DNA of 43,362 nucleotides from an uncultured Pelagibacteraceae bacterium (lineage in GTDB: Bacteria; Pseudomonadota; Alphaproteobacteria; Pelagibacterales; Pelagibacteraceae), in assembly GCA_902583295.1 (NCBI GenBank), contig CACHUY010000009.1, forward strand, positions 1 through 43,362. The letters are read 5' to 3'. The notes beneath the pieces were generated by a model. That model did no database searches. It was not told where the DNA came from and was given only the letters and a program-made list of their open reading frames with translations. A program made the position numbers and the translations under genes. This document shows positions 17,740 to 27,741 of this stretch, one piece after another; position 1 is the first letter of the stretch, and the number at the start of each line of letters is the position of its first letter.

Positions 17740-18513
17740 ATTTTCATATTCATCTGTTAACTTATAGTAAGTTTCAAAGTCTAAATTTTGAGGTCTAAGA
17801 TTTAAATCAATTTTGAGCTTATTTAATATTTTCTGATCACCATCAAAAAGTTGGTTAAATGGTTTTTTAAGCATTTTTCTTCTGTATTTAAAAAAAATTC
17901 TTGTAACTTTTTCAAGATTTTTAGCATTTTTAATAGGATAAAAATTATCTTTAGGAGTAAATAATAATAGTGAGCTATCAATTTTTGGTCTTGGATAAAA
18001 TGATTTTGGACTGATATCACAAATTTTTTTTATATTTAACTTCCAATTACTTAAAATAGATAGTCTTCCATAATCAGAGGAATTAGATTTTGCAATTATG
18101 CGATCAGCAACTTCTTTTTGAAACATAAGTATTAGACAATCAAACCAAAAATCATTTTTTATGCTCATTATCCATTTACTTAGTATTTCTGTAGAAATGT
18201 TATATGGTAAATTACCGAAGACTATAATTTTTTCACTGAATAATAAATTTTCCTCAATTTTTAAAACATCTTCATTAATAACCTTAATTTTATTTTTATA
18301 ATTAACAGCAAGTCTTTCGGCCAATTTGTTATCTTTTTCAATAACGTAAAATTCTTTTGGTTTTTTTTTAAGTATTAAAGAAGTAAGATTTCCAGTACCA
18401 GGACCAATTTCAAGAACTGATTTACCCTCTATAGATGTTAAGTTGGTTATTAATTCTAATATCTCTTGATCTATTAAAAAATTTTGTCCTAAACTTTTTT
18501 TTGCTATTATCAA
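17728..18513 (-). CDS. rsmA: 16S rRNA dimethyladenosine transferase
   Basis: 261 residues with [10 protein letters not shown] at the N-terminus, SAM motif [12 protein letters not shown], and the catalytic NLPYNIS motif; [10 protein letters not shown] lies in the C-terminal half. It dimethylates two adjacent adenines near the 3' end of 16S rRNA (KsgA). It is the last gene of the lptF-to-rsmA minus-strand operon and overlaps pdxA by four bases. Confidence 0.97.
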   Translation of the reverse strand: MIIAKKSLGQNFLIDQEILELITNLTSIEGKSVLEIGPGTGNLTSLILKKKPKEFYVIEKDNKLAERLAVNYKNKIKVINEDVLKIEENLLFSEKIIVFGNLPYNISTEILSKWIMSIKNDFWFDCLILMFQKEVADRIIAKSNSSDYGRLSILSNWKLNIKKICDISPKSFYPRPKIDSSLLLFTPKDNFYPIKNAKNLEKVTRIFFKYRRKMLKKPFNQLFDGDQKILNKLKIDLNLRPQNLDFETYYKLTDEYENLRS

Positions 18514-19472
18514 TTTTTATCCAAAAATCTAATTGCTTGAATTAAGCTAAGGGGATTAGATAAATTTTTTCCCATCATTCTTTCGTTAGGTCCATGATCT
18601 GGAGATATTCTTGTAAAAGGTAAACCAAGAGTAATATTAATGGCATCATATTCATACAAGGTTTTGATAGGAGTCAAAACTTGATCGTGATACATACCAA
18701 GTATTACATTAAAATTTTTTCTGTTACGTTTTAAAAAAATTGTATCAGCAGGATATGGTCCAGAGATTCTAAATTTTTTTTTTAAGTATTTAATTGCAGG
18801 TTTAATAATTTTTTCATCCTCATTAAATTTGTGAATACTTTCACAATGTGGATTTAGACCTAATACCCCAATTTTTGGCTTAAAACCAAATTTTTTTTTA
18901 TAAAAAGTATCAATTAAAAAAACTTTTTGGGAGATATTTTTTTTATTTATTTGTTTAGATACTAAATTAAGTGGTAAATGTGTAGTGACGGGGCATACAG
19001 AAAGTTTTTTATTGAATATTAACATACATGTTTTTTTTTCAGAAAAATAATTTGAAATATATTCCGTAATACCTAAAAATTTATTATCTAAGAAAGTTTT
19101 CTTTGAAATTGGACCATTAATAAATCTTTTAATGTTTTCTTTTTTAATCAACTCGAATGCTAAATCAAAACACTCATTAATAAATTTATTGGATTTTTTA
19201 GAAATTTTATCAAAAGCTTTTGTCGCTTTGTACTCAATATTAATTAAATTAATAGAATTATTGTCCAAATTATATTTTTTTATATTTTTATAATCAAGTA
19301 CCTTTATATTTTTCTTATAATTTAATTTTTTCATTTGTAGTTTTAACAATTTATAAGAGGAAACTAATATGATTGGTTTTTTTATTCTAATTTTCTTCAA
19401 TGATTTAAATAAAATTTCTAAAAATATACTGTTAGGTTCTCCAGTGACTATAAGAATTGGATCAAATTTCAT
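18510..19472 (-). CDS. pdxA: 4-hydroxythreonine-4-phosphate dehydrogenase
   Basis: 320 residues. Family marks are the start ILIVTGEPNSI, NGPISKKTF near 140, the metal-binding histidines in TTHLPL, GMYHDQVLTPIKTL and SPDHGPNERM, and the C-terminal LSLIQAIRFLDK. It is an NAD-dependent step of pyridoxal phosphate synthesis. It overlaps surA by 11 bases and rsmA by four, an order conserved across alphaproteobacteria. Confidence 0.95.
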   Translation of the reverse strand: MKFDPILIVTGEPNSIFLEILFKSLKKIRIKKPIILVSSYKLLKLQMKKLNYKKNIKVLDYKNIKKYNLDNNSINLINIEYKATKAFDKISKKSNKFINECFDLAFELIKKENIKRFINGPISKKTFLDNKFLGITEYISNYFSEKKTCMLIFNKKLSVCPVTTHLPLNLVSKQINKKNISQKVFLIDTFYKKKFGFKPKIGVLGLNPHCESIHKFNEDEKIIKPAIKYLKKKFRISGPYPADTIFLKRNRKNFNVILGMYHDQVLTPIKTLYEYDAINITLGLPFTRISPDHGPNERMMGKNLSNPLSLIQAIRFLDKN

Positions 19473-20397
19473 TTATGGAAACATTTTTTTTAATTTTATT
19501 AAGGTATACCGATGATAATCTATTAAGTTGCACATTCGTTTTTTTTTCTATAATTGATTTTATCTCATTTTCTATATTTATTGTTTTCTTTGTCTCTCTA
19601 ATGTCCTCTATTTTTAAAATTAATAAACCACCTGGGATTATAATTGCATTGGTAAAATTACCAATATTAATTGAATCAAGTTCATTTTTAATTTTGTTAC
19701 TAAGTACACTTTCTTTTACCCATCCAAGGTCACCACTTTTTTGAGCTGTTTTTGAAGAACTGTGAATTAAAGCAGCTTGAGAAAAACTTTTCTCTTCTAT
19801 TGTATTTTTAACTAACTGAAGTTTACTTTCAAAATCTTCACTACTATCTGCACTAATTACGATTTCTGAGAGAAGATATTCTTTTTGAATTCTTTTATTT
19901 GAAATACCTTTTTTAATTTCATTTTCATTAATTTTTACATTTTTATAAAACTTACTATAAATCAACTGATTCCATAAAGTTTCAATTGTTATTTTTTTTT
20001 TTATAAATTCAGTGTTTATTTTCTTTTTTTTAAAAAATAATTCAAAATCAGAATTTGAATTTATATTAAAATTTGAAAAAGAATTAATAACAATGTTTTC
20101 CATTAGTTTTTCATTTATTTCTAATTTTTTTTTATATTTAGATAGCTCAATAATTTTAATTTTTTCCTTTACCAAAGAGTTTTTTGCTATATTAATTTGA
20201 ATATTCTTTTTAGTTGTTCCAAATTGAGAATTGATGATAGATAAATATTCAATCTCATTTAGAACATCTATTGTTGTAATAATTTCATTATTTACTTTTA
20301 ATAATATTTTGTTTTCTTTCGCGCTTGAAACACTTAAGAAAAAAAGTGAGAAAATAAAAATAAATATAAATATTTTATCTATTTTCAATAAGATCAT
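19462..20397 (-). CDS. surA: SurA-like periplasmic chaperone / peptidyl-prolyl isomerase
   Basis: About 311 residues from the ATG at 20397; further in-frame ATGs at 20403 and 20412 would deepen the overlap with lptD. A signal peptide (hydrophobic FIFIFIFSLFFLSV, cleavage near SSA-KE) is followed by a SurA N-terminal region (LLKVNNEIITTIDVLNEI), a single parvulin domain with FSQAALIHSSSKTAQKSGDLGWVKE, and a short C-terminal helix. It helps fold outer-membrane proteins such as LptD, its neighbour. One parvulin domain rather than the two of E. coli SurA is usual for alphaproteobacteria. Confidence 0.87.
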   Translation of the reverse strand: MILLKIDKIFIFIFIFSLFFLSVSSAKENKILLKVNNEIITTIDVLNEIEYLSIINSQFGTTKKNIQINIAKNSLVKEKIKIIELSKYKKKLEINEKLMENIVINSFSNFNINSNSDFELFFKKKKINTEFIKKKITIETLWNQLIYSKFYKNVKINENEIKKGISNKRIQKEYLLSEIVISADSSEDFESKLQLVKNTIEEKSFSQAALIHSSSKTAQKSGDLGWVKESVLSNKIKNELDSINIGNFTNAIIIPGGLLILKIEDIRETKKTINIENEIKSIIEKKTNVQLNRLSSVYLNKIKKNVSINEI

Positions 20398-23020
20398 CTG
20401 CATTATATTCATATGTTGTTATAGGGAATATAGTTATAGTAAACAGTAAATTTTCACTTGGTTTTAGATCCCTATCTTCATAATAAGACTTTTTATATTT
20501 TACACCAGCTGTCAAACAATCATTTTTATACTCATACACCAAATCGTAATATTCAGTTAAATTTAGTTTTCGGTTTCTTCTTGTTTTAAAAGTTAATACA
20601 TTGCTTTCATTAAAGTTATAAGTTGTTGAATTACTAAATGAATTAGATTCTCCCATTTCGCCATTTAATTCTGTAAATTGAAAAGTATTAACCAAATTAT
20701 TAATCGAAAAAGTTACCGAAGTATCGTTGTATTCTAAAGTATTCAAATTGTTATCTAATGCAAAATTATAATTAAACTCTAAATATTTACTAAATTTATT
20801 AGTAATTGATCCAAAGATATTAGAATTTTTTCTGTTGAGGGTACTTACTCTTGGTATAAATTTTTCTTCTTTATCTCTTATTACTGTTGCTAAACCCAAT
20901 TCAAAGAATTTATTTATATCATCAATATCATCAATGTCTTTTTCCTCTTTTCTATAGTTTAGCCCTAGAGTTAAAGATCTTCCAGCTTCAAAAGTATCAT
21001 TTAGCCCCAGTCTATTTAAAGAAAATATATTTCCATTGTTAATAGTTTTTGAAGTATCAGAATTATTTTTCATATCGCTAGGATTAAACCTAAATGAAAT
21101 TTTTGGAGTTAAATAATTGGTATAGTATTGATTTTGTTTGATTAAAGGTAAACTAGTATTTGCTTCAAATAAACTTACAAATTCTATTTGCGGGCTTGAT
21201 TTATAGTTAGGATTTTTTTTGCCTAAAGAATTTAAATTTTTAAAATAAACATTGTAGTTATTATTAAACCCAAAATTAGTAATATTACTTTCACTGTAAT
21301 TCAGATTATTTATTATATTAGATTTCAAATTATTTGTTGCACTTAAGTTATTGCTTCCTGATGAATTAAAAGTGAAGGAACCATTTAAATTTGTTTGTTC
21401 AAACGAAGTTTCAAAATTATAATAAGGCAAAATAAACTGATATCTATCGCTAGTATTTAATATATTTAGATCCTCATAAGCATGAAAACCAGACGTAAAG
21501 TTGTATTTCTTACCTTGTAAGGTTAATTTAATTTGATTATTTAAATAACTTAAATTGCCAGGTCTAACATTTGATTTTGTGATGTATGCGTCAAATATCT
21601 TTAGATACGTATCATTTGATACTTGTTCAGTAGAAATAAATAATTTACTAGTCTCAAAATTTTCAAGCCCAAGGTCTAAATCATAGTTTAAAAAAAAATG
21701 AGATAGACTACTTCTTTCTTTTTTTGTGTTTGACTGAAATCCTTTAACTAGACCAAAATCAGCTATTAATTGAGAATTTTTATATGACCGACGATACTCA
21801 TTTTGTAATGATAAAATATCGTTGTCAAACCATGTTGGGGTAAAAGTATAATCCTGGCTCTCTGAAATAATCTTAAAATATGGTAAGGTTATTGAACTTC
21901 CTAGAATATTTGAATTGTTATTTTTTGGCCTTAATAAACCAGATTGTCTTTTAACAGAGGGATCAGGATGAAAAAACTTAGGGAAATAAAACACAGGTAT
22001 ATCGAATAAGTTTAAAAATGCATGTTTGTAGCTAATTTGCTTTTTTTCTTTATCATGCTTTATTAATTCTGATTTAATTGACCATGCTGGACAGCTTTTA
22101 GTCATCTTACAACTTGTAAAACTTCCTTTTTTTATTTTTAAATAATTTTCATTCCCCTCAGATGAAACACCATATATTCTTGGATCATTATCACTAACTC
22201 CAAAAACATCTTTATGAATATTTATTTTGACATCTTTTGCCGTAAAATTTTTGTTTTGTAAGTCAAATATTCCATCAGAAAAGTAAAATTTATCAGATTT
22301 TGGAAGATTAAAATTAGTGATTGTTAGAATATTTTTACCTTTCAAAAGAGCTTTATCAACTAAGTAAACAAATTCATCTAAATAATAAATTTGAGAATTA
22401 TCATCTTTTACAGTTGTTTTTTTTTGTGAGCTAAGTTGTTGTGACTCTTCTAAGTATTCAATATCTTGTGATTTAATATTATATTTAGACTCAATTTCTG
22501 CACTAGTATCTCCTTTTGTAATGATTTTTCCTTTACTTATAAAATAAGTAATATCTTCTGCAAATATTGTATAATTTTCATTGATGTCTTCAATTTTGGC
22601 ATTTTCTTTTGCATTTAAAATATTCGGAATTTTATAATAAGTAAATTTTTCTGCAGTTATTATTTTATTTTTTTCATCAAATGCTTTTGAATTTCCTTGT
22701 GTAGATATAATTTCATCATTTTTATTATAAGTAACTTTGTCTGAATATATAATATAATTATTAACATTGTCTTCAACTTTAACTTTACCTTCTGCATTTA
22801 CTATATTTGTTCTTTTGTTATAAATAAATTTATCTGCATCTATTGTTATACCATCGTTTGTTTGAATTGTTCCTCGCTTAAGACCTTTAAATAAATTTCC
22901 ATTTTCAAGAATTTCAACTTCTGTAACCTCAAAAATAAATTGCTCCGAGCTACTAACACTAAAACAGCTTAGTATGAAAAAAAAAAATAATATTAGTCTA
23001 TAAATTATTTTATTGATCAT
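20375..23020 (-). CDS. lptD: LPS-assembly outer-membrane protein LptD
   Basis: 881 residues. A signal peptide (about 1-25) leads into an OstA/LptA-like beta-jellyroll region to about 290, rich in repeated strands such as IITAEKFTYY and IYSDKVTYN. The LptD barrel follows, with FTSCKMTKSCPAWSI (the paired Cys region), FDIPVFYFPKFFHPDP and the ending YYEDRDLKPSENLLF. It inserts lipopolysaccharide in the outer leaflet. It lies between lptG, which it overlaps by 11 bases, and surA, so transport, insertion and folding functions are in one transcript. Confidence 0.95.
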   Translation of the reverse strand: MINKIIYRLILFFFFILSCFSVSSSEQFIFEVTEVEILENGNLFKGLKRGTIQTNDGITIDADKFIYNKRTNIVNAEGKVKVEDNVNNYIIYSDKVTYNKNDEIISTQGNSKAFDEKNKIITAEKFTYYKIPNILNAKENAKIEDINENYTIFAEDITYFISKGKIITKGDTSAEIESKYNIKSQDIEYLEESQQLSSQKKTTVKDDNSQIYYLDEFVYLVDKALLKGKNILTITNFNLPKSDKFYFSDGIFDLQNKNFTAKDVKINIHKDVFGVSDNDPRIYGVSSEGNENYLKIKKGSFTSCKMTKSCPAWSIKSELIKHDKEKKQISYKHAFLNLFDIPVFYFPKFFHPDPSVKRQSGLLRPKNNNSNILGSSITLPYFKIISESQDYTFTPTWFDNDILSLQNEYRRSYKNSQLIADFGLVKGFQSNTKKERSSLSHFFLNYDLDLGLENFETSKLFISTEQVSNDTYLKIFDAYITKSNVRPGNLSYLNNQIKLTLQGKKYNFTSGFHAYEDLNILNTSDRYQFILPYYNFETSFEQTNLNGSFTFNSSGSNNLSATNNLKSNIINNLNYSESNITNFGFNNNYNVYFKNLNSLGKKNPNYKSSPQIEFVSLFEANTSLPLIKQNQYYTNYLTPKISFRFNPSDMKNNSDTSKTINNGNIFSLNRLGLNDTFEAGRSLTLGLNYRKEEKDIDDIDDINKFFELGLATVIRDKEEKFIPRVSTLNRKNSNIFGSITNKFSKYLEFNYNFALDNNLNTLEYNDTSVTFSINNLVNTFQFTELNGEMGESNSFSNSTTYNFNESNVLTFKTRRNRKLNLTEYYDLVYEYKNDCLTAGVKYKKSYYEDRDLKPSENLLFTITIFPITTYEYNADDLIENR

Positions 23021-24083
23021 TTAATTTGTTTAGCATTATCATGTTTATAAATGTGAGTATCAACAATGGCGTAAATATTGAGGTATGGACTGATAACTTT
23101 TCAGTACTTCCCAGCACAAAAAAGAAATTATTAAAATAATATATTATCACTGAAAAAAATAATCCTAAGGAAATCTTAATTGTAGATCCTGATAAGTGCT
23201 TTATTTTCAACATTATCAAAGAGGAAAAAAGTGACATAAGAACTAAGAAAAAAGGTAATGAAATTAATTTTAATAATTGAAGGTCTACCTCAGTAATAGA
23301 GTAATTAAGTTTCTTATAATTTTTTCTTAATTCATATAACTCCATTATATTGAGTGAATTTAAATTTGAATAAAGTGTATTTATTCTCTTAGAGTTAAAG
23401 TTAGTCTTAATATTTAATATTTCATGAAATACATAATCATTTTTTTTGTAAACTTTTGCATCATAAATTAACCATTCATTTTCTGAAATATCAATTTTAT
23501 CACTCCTAATATTTTTAGTTATATTTAACTCACTATCAAACTCAGTTATAAAATTATCAATTAAGTAATTTTGATCAATTTTAGATGAGTTAATTATCAA
23601 TGTTTTATCCTTAATTTTATCTCTTATCCAAAGACCGTTATTTGTAATTACAGCCAAATATTTACCATCTGTAGTATAAGGTTGCTTTAATTCTAAGTAT
23701 AAATTTTTTAAATTTGATGAAAAATTATAGAAAATAGTAACGATTAACAAACCTGTAAACAATGAAATAGTACATAATATAAGTAATATATTTGAGTTTT
23801 TTAAACCAGAGTATTTAAATGTAAGTAACTCACTATTTTTAAAAAGCTTTATAAAAAATAATTGAGCTGTAACTAAAAAAATAAATGGAAACATATCAAA
23901 TATAAAAATTGGTGAATTAAGAAACGCTAATAAAAAAGTAAAATAATGCTCTACTTTAATATTTTGAAAAAAGTTCAATTCTCCTAATAAATTTAAAATT
24001 AATACTAGGCTGATAGCTACACCTGTGACGTATAACAAAGATTTTATAAAAATATTTATAAAGTAAAGGGTATAAACTTTCAT
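23010..24083 (-). CDS. lptG: LPS export permease LptG
   Basis: 357 residues of the YjgP/YjgQ family: three N-terminal membrane helices, a periplasmic beta-jellyroll (about 125-265) with ITNNGLWIRDK and ENEWLIYDAKVYK, and three C-terminal helices. It pairs with LptF and the ATPase LptB (not in this window) to extract lipopolysaccharide from the inner membrane. It is called LptG rather than LptF by position second in the pair and by the WIRD-type motif typical of LptG. The start overlaps lptF by four bases. Confidence 0.9.
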   Translation of the reverse strand: MKVYTLYFINIFIKSLLYVTGVAISLVLILNLLGELNFFQNIKVEHYFTFLLAFLNSPIFIFDMFPFIFLVTAQLFFIKLFKNSELLTFKYSGLKNSNILLILCTISLFTGLLIVTIFYNFSSNLKNLYLELKQPYTTDGKYLAVITNNGLWIRDKIKDKTLIINSSKIDQNYLIDNFITEFDSELNITKNIRSDKIDISENEWLIYDAKVYKKNDYVFHEILNIKTNFNSKRINTLYSNLNSLNIMELYELRKNYKKLNYSITEVDLQLLKLISLPFFLVLMSLFSSLIMLKIKHLSGSTIKISLGLFFSVIIYYFNNFFFVLGSTEKLSVHTSIFTPLLILTFINMIMLNKLNDQ

Positions 24084-25219
24084 TTATTAAAACTTTTTAT
24101 TTTTAGTTTATAAAAAAATAGTAAATAAAATAAAGTAAGCAAAATTAATGGTATTACATAAATAAATAAATTTTTGTGAATATCAATTGATATTAATCTT
24201 ATTATTGACTCAGAAAAAATAATAATTATTACGCCCACTATAAAAGTAAATAATTTCATTTTGTTATAATTGCTTTTCTCTTTTGAGCTTAAAATTAGAA
24301 TATAAGGCACTAGCATTAATATAGGTATATAAAAGGGAACAATCAGTCTTTTATAAAACTCTTTTATCAAATTTGCATTGTTATCTGGCCTGCAATTTGT
24401 TAATTCATTTTGATCCTTAGAAAAATAATTTAAATCAATTTTGTTCAAAACTAAAATACATGACAAAACTTCAAAAGTAGGCATCTCTTGATTTTTTTGA
24501 TGAGTGATTGTATTTGCTTCTAGATTGGAAAGTCCAAAATCTGATTGTGAAAAACTTATATTAGTTACACTATCATTTTTGATTGTAATTGTTTCCCCAT
24601 CAAACAGCACAAGCACTGGTATAGATTTTGTATTTTCAAAAACCCCTCTTTTAGCGTAAGTGATTTCGGAGCCACCAGAAATATTTTTTTTTATAAACAA
24701 ATTGTATAGATATCCATTGTCATCTTTCTTATCACTATAAATGGTCACACCTTTAATTGTGTCATTAAATCTTTTAGGTTTGATAAAACTCTCATAAAAA
24801 TTTATTTTGGAATTCCTTAAAAAAGACCTGGCTTGGTCCTGGGAATTTGGAACAATATAATTTGTTAATATAATTTGGAATAAAAGTAAAAGAAAAGAAG
24901 ATTTAACTATAAAATTAACAAATTTAATTTTATCTTCACCAAAATTCCAAAAAATGATTAATTCGTTATCCGCTTCGTATTTTGTTAAGATATAGTAAAT
25001 ACTAAAAAAAAGTATAAAAGGAAGTAATCTGCTAATAATTTTAGGAAAATTAAGAAGTGAATAGCTAAGATAAACTTTATACTCACGTCCATCTTCTATC
25101 ATTATATCAAGAAAGTTTACTGCTTGGAATATCCAAATAATTAAACTAGAGCTTATTAATGCAATAAAAAAAAATCTCATATAATCTAAAAATAGTTTTC
25201 TGTATAATAATTTTTTCAT
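24080..25219 (-). CDS. lptF: LPS export permease LptF
   Basis: 379 residues with the same six-helix plus periplasmic jellyroll layout as LptG. Typical parts are LLYRKLFLDYMRFF at the start, the cytoplasmic-side YYILTKYEADNELIIFWNFG coupling region and NYIVPNSQDQARSFL. It is the first gene of the minus-strand operon running to rsmA and diverges from pepA over 59 bases that hold no strong promoter consensus. Confidence 0.92.
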   Translation of the reverse strand: MKKLLYRKLFLDYMRFFFIALISSSLIIWIFQAVNFLDIMIEDGREYKVYLSYSLLNFPKIISRLLPFILFFSIYYILTKYEADNELIIFWNFGEDKIKFVNFIVKSSFLLLLFQIILTNYIVPNSQDQARSFLRNSKINFYESFIKPKRFNDTIKGVTIYSDKKDDNGYLYNLFIKKNISGGSEITYAKRGVFENTKSIPVLVLFDGETITIKNDSVTNISFSQSDFGLSNLEANTITHQKNQEMPTFEVLSCILVLNKIDLNYFSKDQNELTNCRPDNNANLIKEFYKRLIVPFYIPILMLVPYILILSSKEKSNYNKMKLFTFIVGVIIIIFSESIIRLISIDIHKNLFIYVIPLILLTLFYLLFFYKLKIKSFNK

Positions 25220-25278
25220 TGAAATATGGAATTTTTACTCATATATAGCATTATCTATCAGAGATTGTATTAAAATTT

Positions 25279-26733
25279 ATGTCAGTTCAAATTAATTATA
25301 AGGTTAGTATTTCAAAAAAAAATTCAGAAAACGTTGTATTTTTTGTAGATGATAAATTTAGAATTTCATCTTTAAAGAAATATTTTTCCAAAACTGAATA
25401 TTCTTATATTTCAGATTTAATTAATATTAATGATAAGAAAAAACGAATAATTACTTACGATATAAGTTCAAAGAAAAAAATTGTTTTGGTATCTGTTAAA
25501 GAAAAAGTTAGCAATTCTGGAGCTGAAAATTTAGGGGCTAGGTTTTATGAATATTTTAAAAATAGTAAAATAAATTATTTTACTATTAATACAGATACTT
25601 TACCGAAAACTATAAAAAACTTTACTTCATATTTCTTGCATGGACTTAAATTAAAATCTTATATTTTCGAAAAATATAAATCAAAAAAACAAAAAGAAAA
25701 AATTATTATAAATGTGATTGGTAAAAATAAACCATCTAATGTTGATCAAATTAGATTTAAGGCAATAGAGGAAGGAACTTTTTATGGTAGAGATTTAGTT
25801 TCAGAGCCTGGCAATATTTTACATCCTGATGAATATGTCAAACGCATTTCTTCACTAAAAAAAATTGGTTTAAAAATTACTGTATATAACGAAAAGAAAT
25901 TAAAAAAATTAGGTATGAACACTTTGCTTGGTGTTGGGCAAGGTAGTATTAGAGGATCATATCTAGTAACCATGGAATGGAAAGGTGTTAAATCTAATTC
26001 AAAACCTTTGGCTTTTGTTGGGAAAGGAGTTTGTTTTGACACCGGAGGTATATCTTTAAAGCCTGCTAAATTTATGGAAGATATGACTTATGATATGGCC
26101 GGATCAGCTACAGTAGTTGGTTTGATGAAAAGTCTGGCTTTAAGAAAAGCTAAAGTAAATGCTGTGGGTGTTGTTGGTTTAGTTGAAAATATGCCTGGAG
26201 GCAATGCTCAAAGACCAGGAGATATAGTAAAATCATACAGTGGTAAAACTGTTGAAATTTTAAATACTGATGCAGAAGGAAGGTTAGTTTTAGCCGACGC
26301 TCTCACCTTTACAGAGGAAAAATATAAACCAAAATTTATTGTTGATTTAGCTACCTTAACTGGTGCTATTATTGTTTCTCTGGGGTCAGAGTATGCAGGT
26401 TTATTTTCTAATGATGATAAATTATCTGATCAACTAATTGACGTGGGTGAAAAGACTGAAGAAAAAGTATGGAGAATGCCTTTAAATAAAAATTTTGATA
26501 AATTAATTGACTCTAAAAATGCGGATATGCAGAATATTAATTATGTTGGTGGAGCTGGCTCAACTACAGCAGCACAATTTTTACAAAGATTTATTTTAAA
26601 CAAAACGCCTTGGGCTCATTTAGATATAGCTGGTATGGCTTTTTCAAAATACGGCGGAGCTCTTAATTCAGGTGGTGCAACTGGTTATGGGGTTAGATTA
26701 TTAAACAAACTAATAGAGGACTATTATGAGTAA
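25279..26733 (+). CDS. pepA: leucyl aminopeptidase (M17)
   Basis: 484 residues. The C-terminal catalytic domain carries the two-metal signature: FVGKGVCFDTGGISLKP, MTYDMAGSATVVG and NTDAEGRLVLADAL. The N-terminal domain (1-165) is divergent, as usual. It removes N-terminal amino acids from peptides in the cytosol; some homologues also bind DNA. It diverges from lptF, an order seen widely in proteobacteria. Its last codons are included in a 34-base tandem duplication that also copied the start of ndk. Confidence 0.95.
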   Translation: MSVQINYKVSISKKNSENVVFFVDDKFRISSLKKYFSKTEYSYISDLININDKKKRIITYDISSKKKIVLVSVKEKVSNSGAENLGARFYEYFKNSKINYFTINTDTLPKTIKNFTSYFLHGLKLKSYIFEKYKSKKQKEKIIINVIGKNKPSNVDQIRFKAIEEGTFYGRDLVSEPGNILHPDEYVKRISSLKKIGLKITVYNEKKLKKLGMNTLLGVGQGSIRGSYLVTMEWKGVKSNSKPLAFVGKGVCFDTGGISLKPAKFMEDMTYDMAGSATVVGLMKSLALRKAKVNAVGVVGLVENMPGGNAQRPGDIVKSYSGKTVEILNTDAEGRLVLADALTFTEEKYKPKFIVDLATLTGAIIVSLGSEYAGLFSNDDKLSDQLIDVGEKTEEKVWRMPLNKNFDKLIDSKNADMQNINYVGGAGSTTAAQFLQRFILNKTPWAHLDIAGMAFSKYGGALNSGGATGYGVRLLNKLIEDYYE

Positions 26734-26779
26734 TTTAGAACAAACAATAGAGGACTATTATGAGTAATTTAGAACAAAC
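26712..26779 (+). repeat. perfect 34-base tandem duplication at the pepA/ndk junction
   Basis: Bases 26712-26745 and 26746-26779 are identical. Each copy holds the last pepA codons (IEDYYE plus stop) and, overlapping the stop as ATGAGTAA, the first ndk codons (MSNLEQT). The simplest history is an ancestral 8-base pepA/ndk overlap, then a single tandem duplication that moved ndk 34 bases away. Identity with no mismatches suggests the event is recent. Confidence 0.95.
26726..26767 (+). other. 13-codon chimeric mini-ORF created by the duplication
   Basis: The first copy of the ndk start (ATG at 26726) reads MSNLEQT, crosses the duplication joint and continues as IEDYYE with a stop at 26765-26767. 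That stop overlaps the real ndk start at 26760 in the same 8-base ATGAGTAA that once linked pepA to ndk. Ribosomes ending on the mini-ORF would therefore finish exactly at the ndk start. No function for the peptide itself is claimed. Confidence 0.7.
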
Positions 26780-27170
26780 TTTGTCAATTATAAAACCAGA
26801 TGCTGTTGAGAGAAATCTAGAAAACGAAATTAAAGAGATGTTTAAAAATAAGGGTTTTTCAATCTTGAAAGAAAAAAAGATTAAAATTGAAAAATCTGAA
26901 GCTGAAAAATTTTATAAAGTTCATGAAACTAAACCTTTTTACAATGATCTATGTACCTACCTTTCATCAGGACCTATTCTTGTAATGGTTATTGAAAAAC
27001 ACAACGCAGTTCTTGGAAATAGAGAGCTAATGGGAGCTACCAATCCTGAAGATGCTGAAGAGGGTACTATTAGAAAAAAATATGGAATATCAATTGATAA
27101 AAATTCAGTGCATGGATCTGATAGCATTGAAAATGCAAAAATTGAAATAGACTTCTTTTTTAAAGACTAA
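26760..27170 (+). CDS. ndk: nucleoside diphosphate kinase
   Basis: 136 residues, the usual length, with SIIKPDAVERNL at the start, GATNPEDAEEGTIRKKYG and the phosphohistidine in NSVHGSDS. It balances nucleoside triphosphate pools. The start at 26760 is the second copy of a duplicated start; only this one is in frame with the enzyme. The 3' end overlaps the convergent purN gene by 11 bases. Confidence 0.97.
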   Translation: MSNLEQTLSIIKPDAVERNLENEIKEMFKNKGFSILKEKKIKIEKSEAEKFYKVHETKPFYNDLCTYLSSGPILVMVIEKHNAVLGNRELMGATNPEDAEEGTIRKKYGISIDKNSVHGSDSIENAKIEIDFFFKD

Positions 27171-27741
27171 ATACTTTTCTGATTGCTTTTGGATACAGCT
27201 TGTGTTCTTGAATTAAAACTTTTTTTGCTAATGATTTAACCGTTTCACTTTTGCTAATCTTAACCTTTTTCTGAAGAATAATTTTTCCAGAGTCTAATCT
27301 TGAATTAACTAAATGTACTGTGCAACCGGAGTATTTTTCTCTATTTGACATCGCTCGCTGGTGAGTATCTAAACCCTTATATTTTGGGAGTAGGGAAGGA
27401 TGAATATTTAATATTTTACCTTTAAAACTTTTTATAAAATCTTTGGACAAAATTTTCATAAATCCTGCAAGGCAAATTAATTTAATATTTTTATTTTTCA
27501 ATTCAGAAATTATTTTTTTTTCAGCAATTATCTTATGATCATAATTAAAAACTTTTTTTGATATTTTAAAAATTTTTCCAAATTTTAATCCTTTTGCCTT
27601 TGGATTATCTGAAATAATTAGGTCTATTGAAATAGGTGAATTGTTTTTTTTTGAGAATTGAATTAGTGATCTTAGGTTACTGCCAGTTCCAGAAATGAAT
27701 ACAGCAGACTTGATTTTTTTAGGACCAGTTGATTGAACCAT
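27160..27741 (-). CDS. purN: phosphoribosylglycinamide formyltransferase
   Basis: 193 residues with FISGTGSNLRSLI near the N-terminus, the catalytic Asn/His in NIHPSLLPKYKG, THQRAMSNREKYSGCTVHLVN and a following LDSGKIILQ. It transfers a formyl group from 10-formyltetrahydrofolate in the third step of purine synthesis. The first ATG overlaps purM by 23 bases, so the two are translated from one message. Confidence 0.96.
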   Translation of the reverse strand: MVQSTGPKKIKSAVFISGTGSNLRSLIQFSKKNNSPISIDLIISDNPKAKGLKFGKIFKISKKVFNYDHKIIAEKKIISELKNKNIKLICLAGFMKILSKDFIKSFKGKILNIHPSLLPKYKGLDTHQRAMSNREKYSGCTVHLVNSRLDSGKIILQKKVKISKSETVKSLAKKVLIQEHKLYPKAIRKVFSL

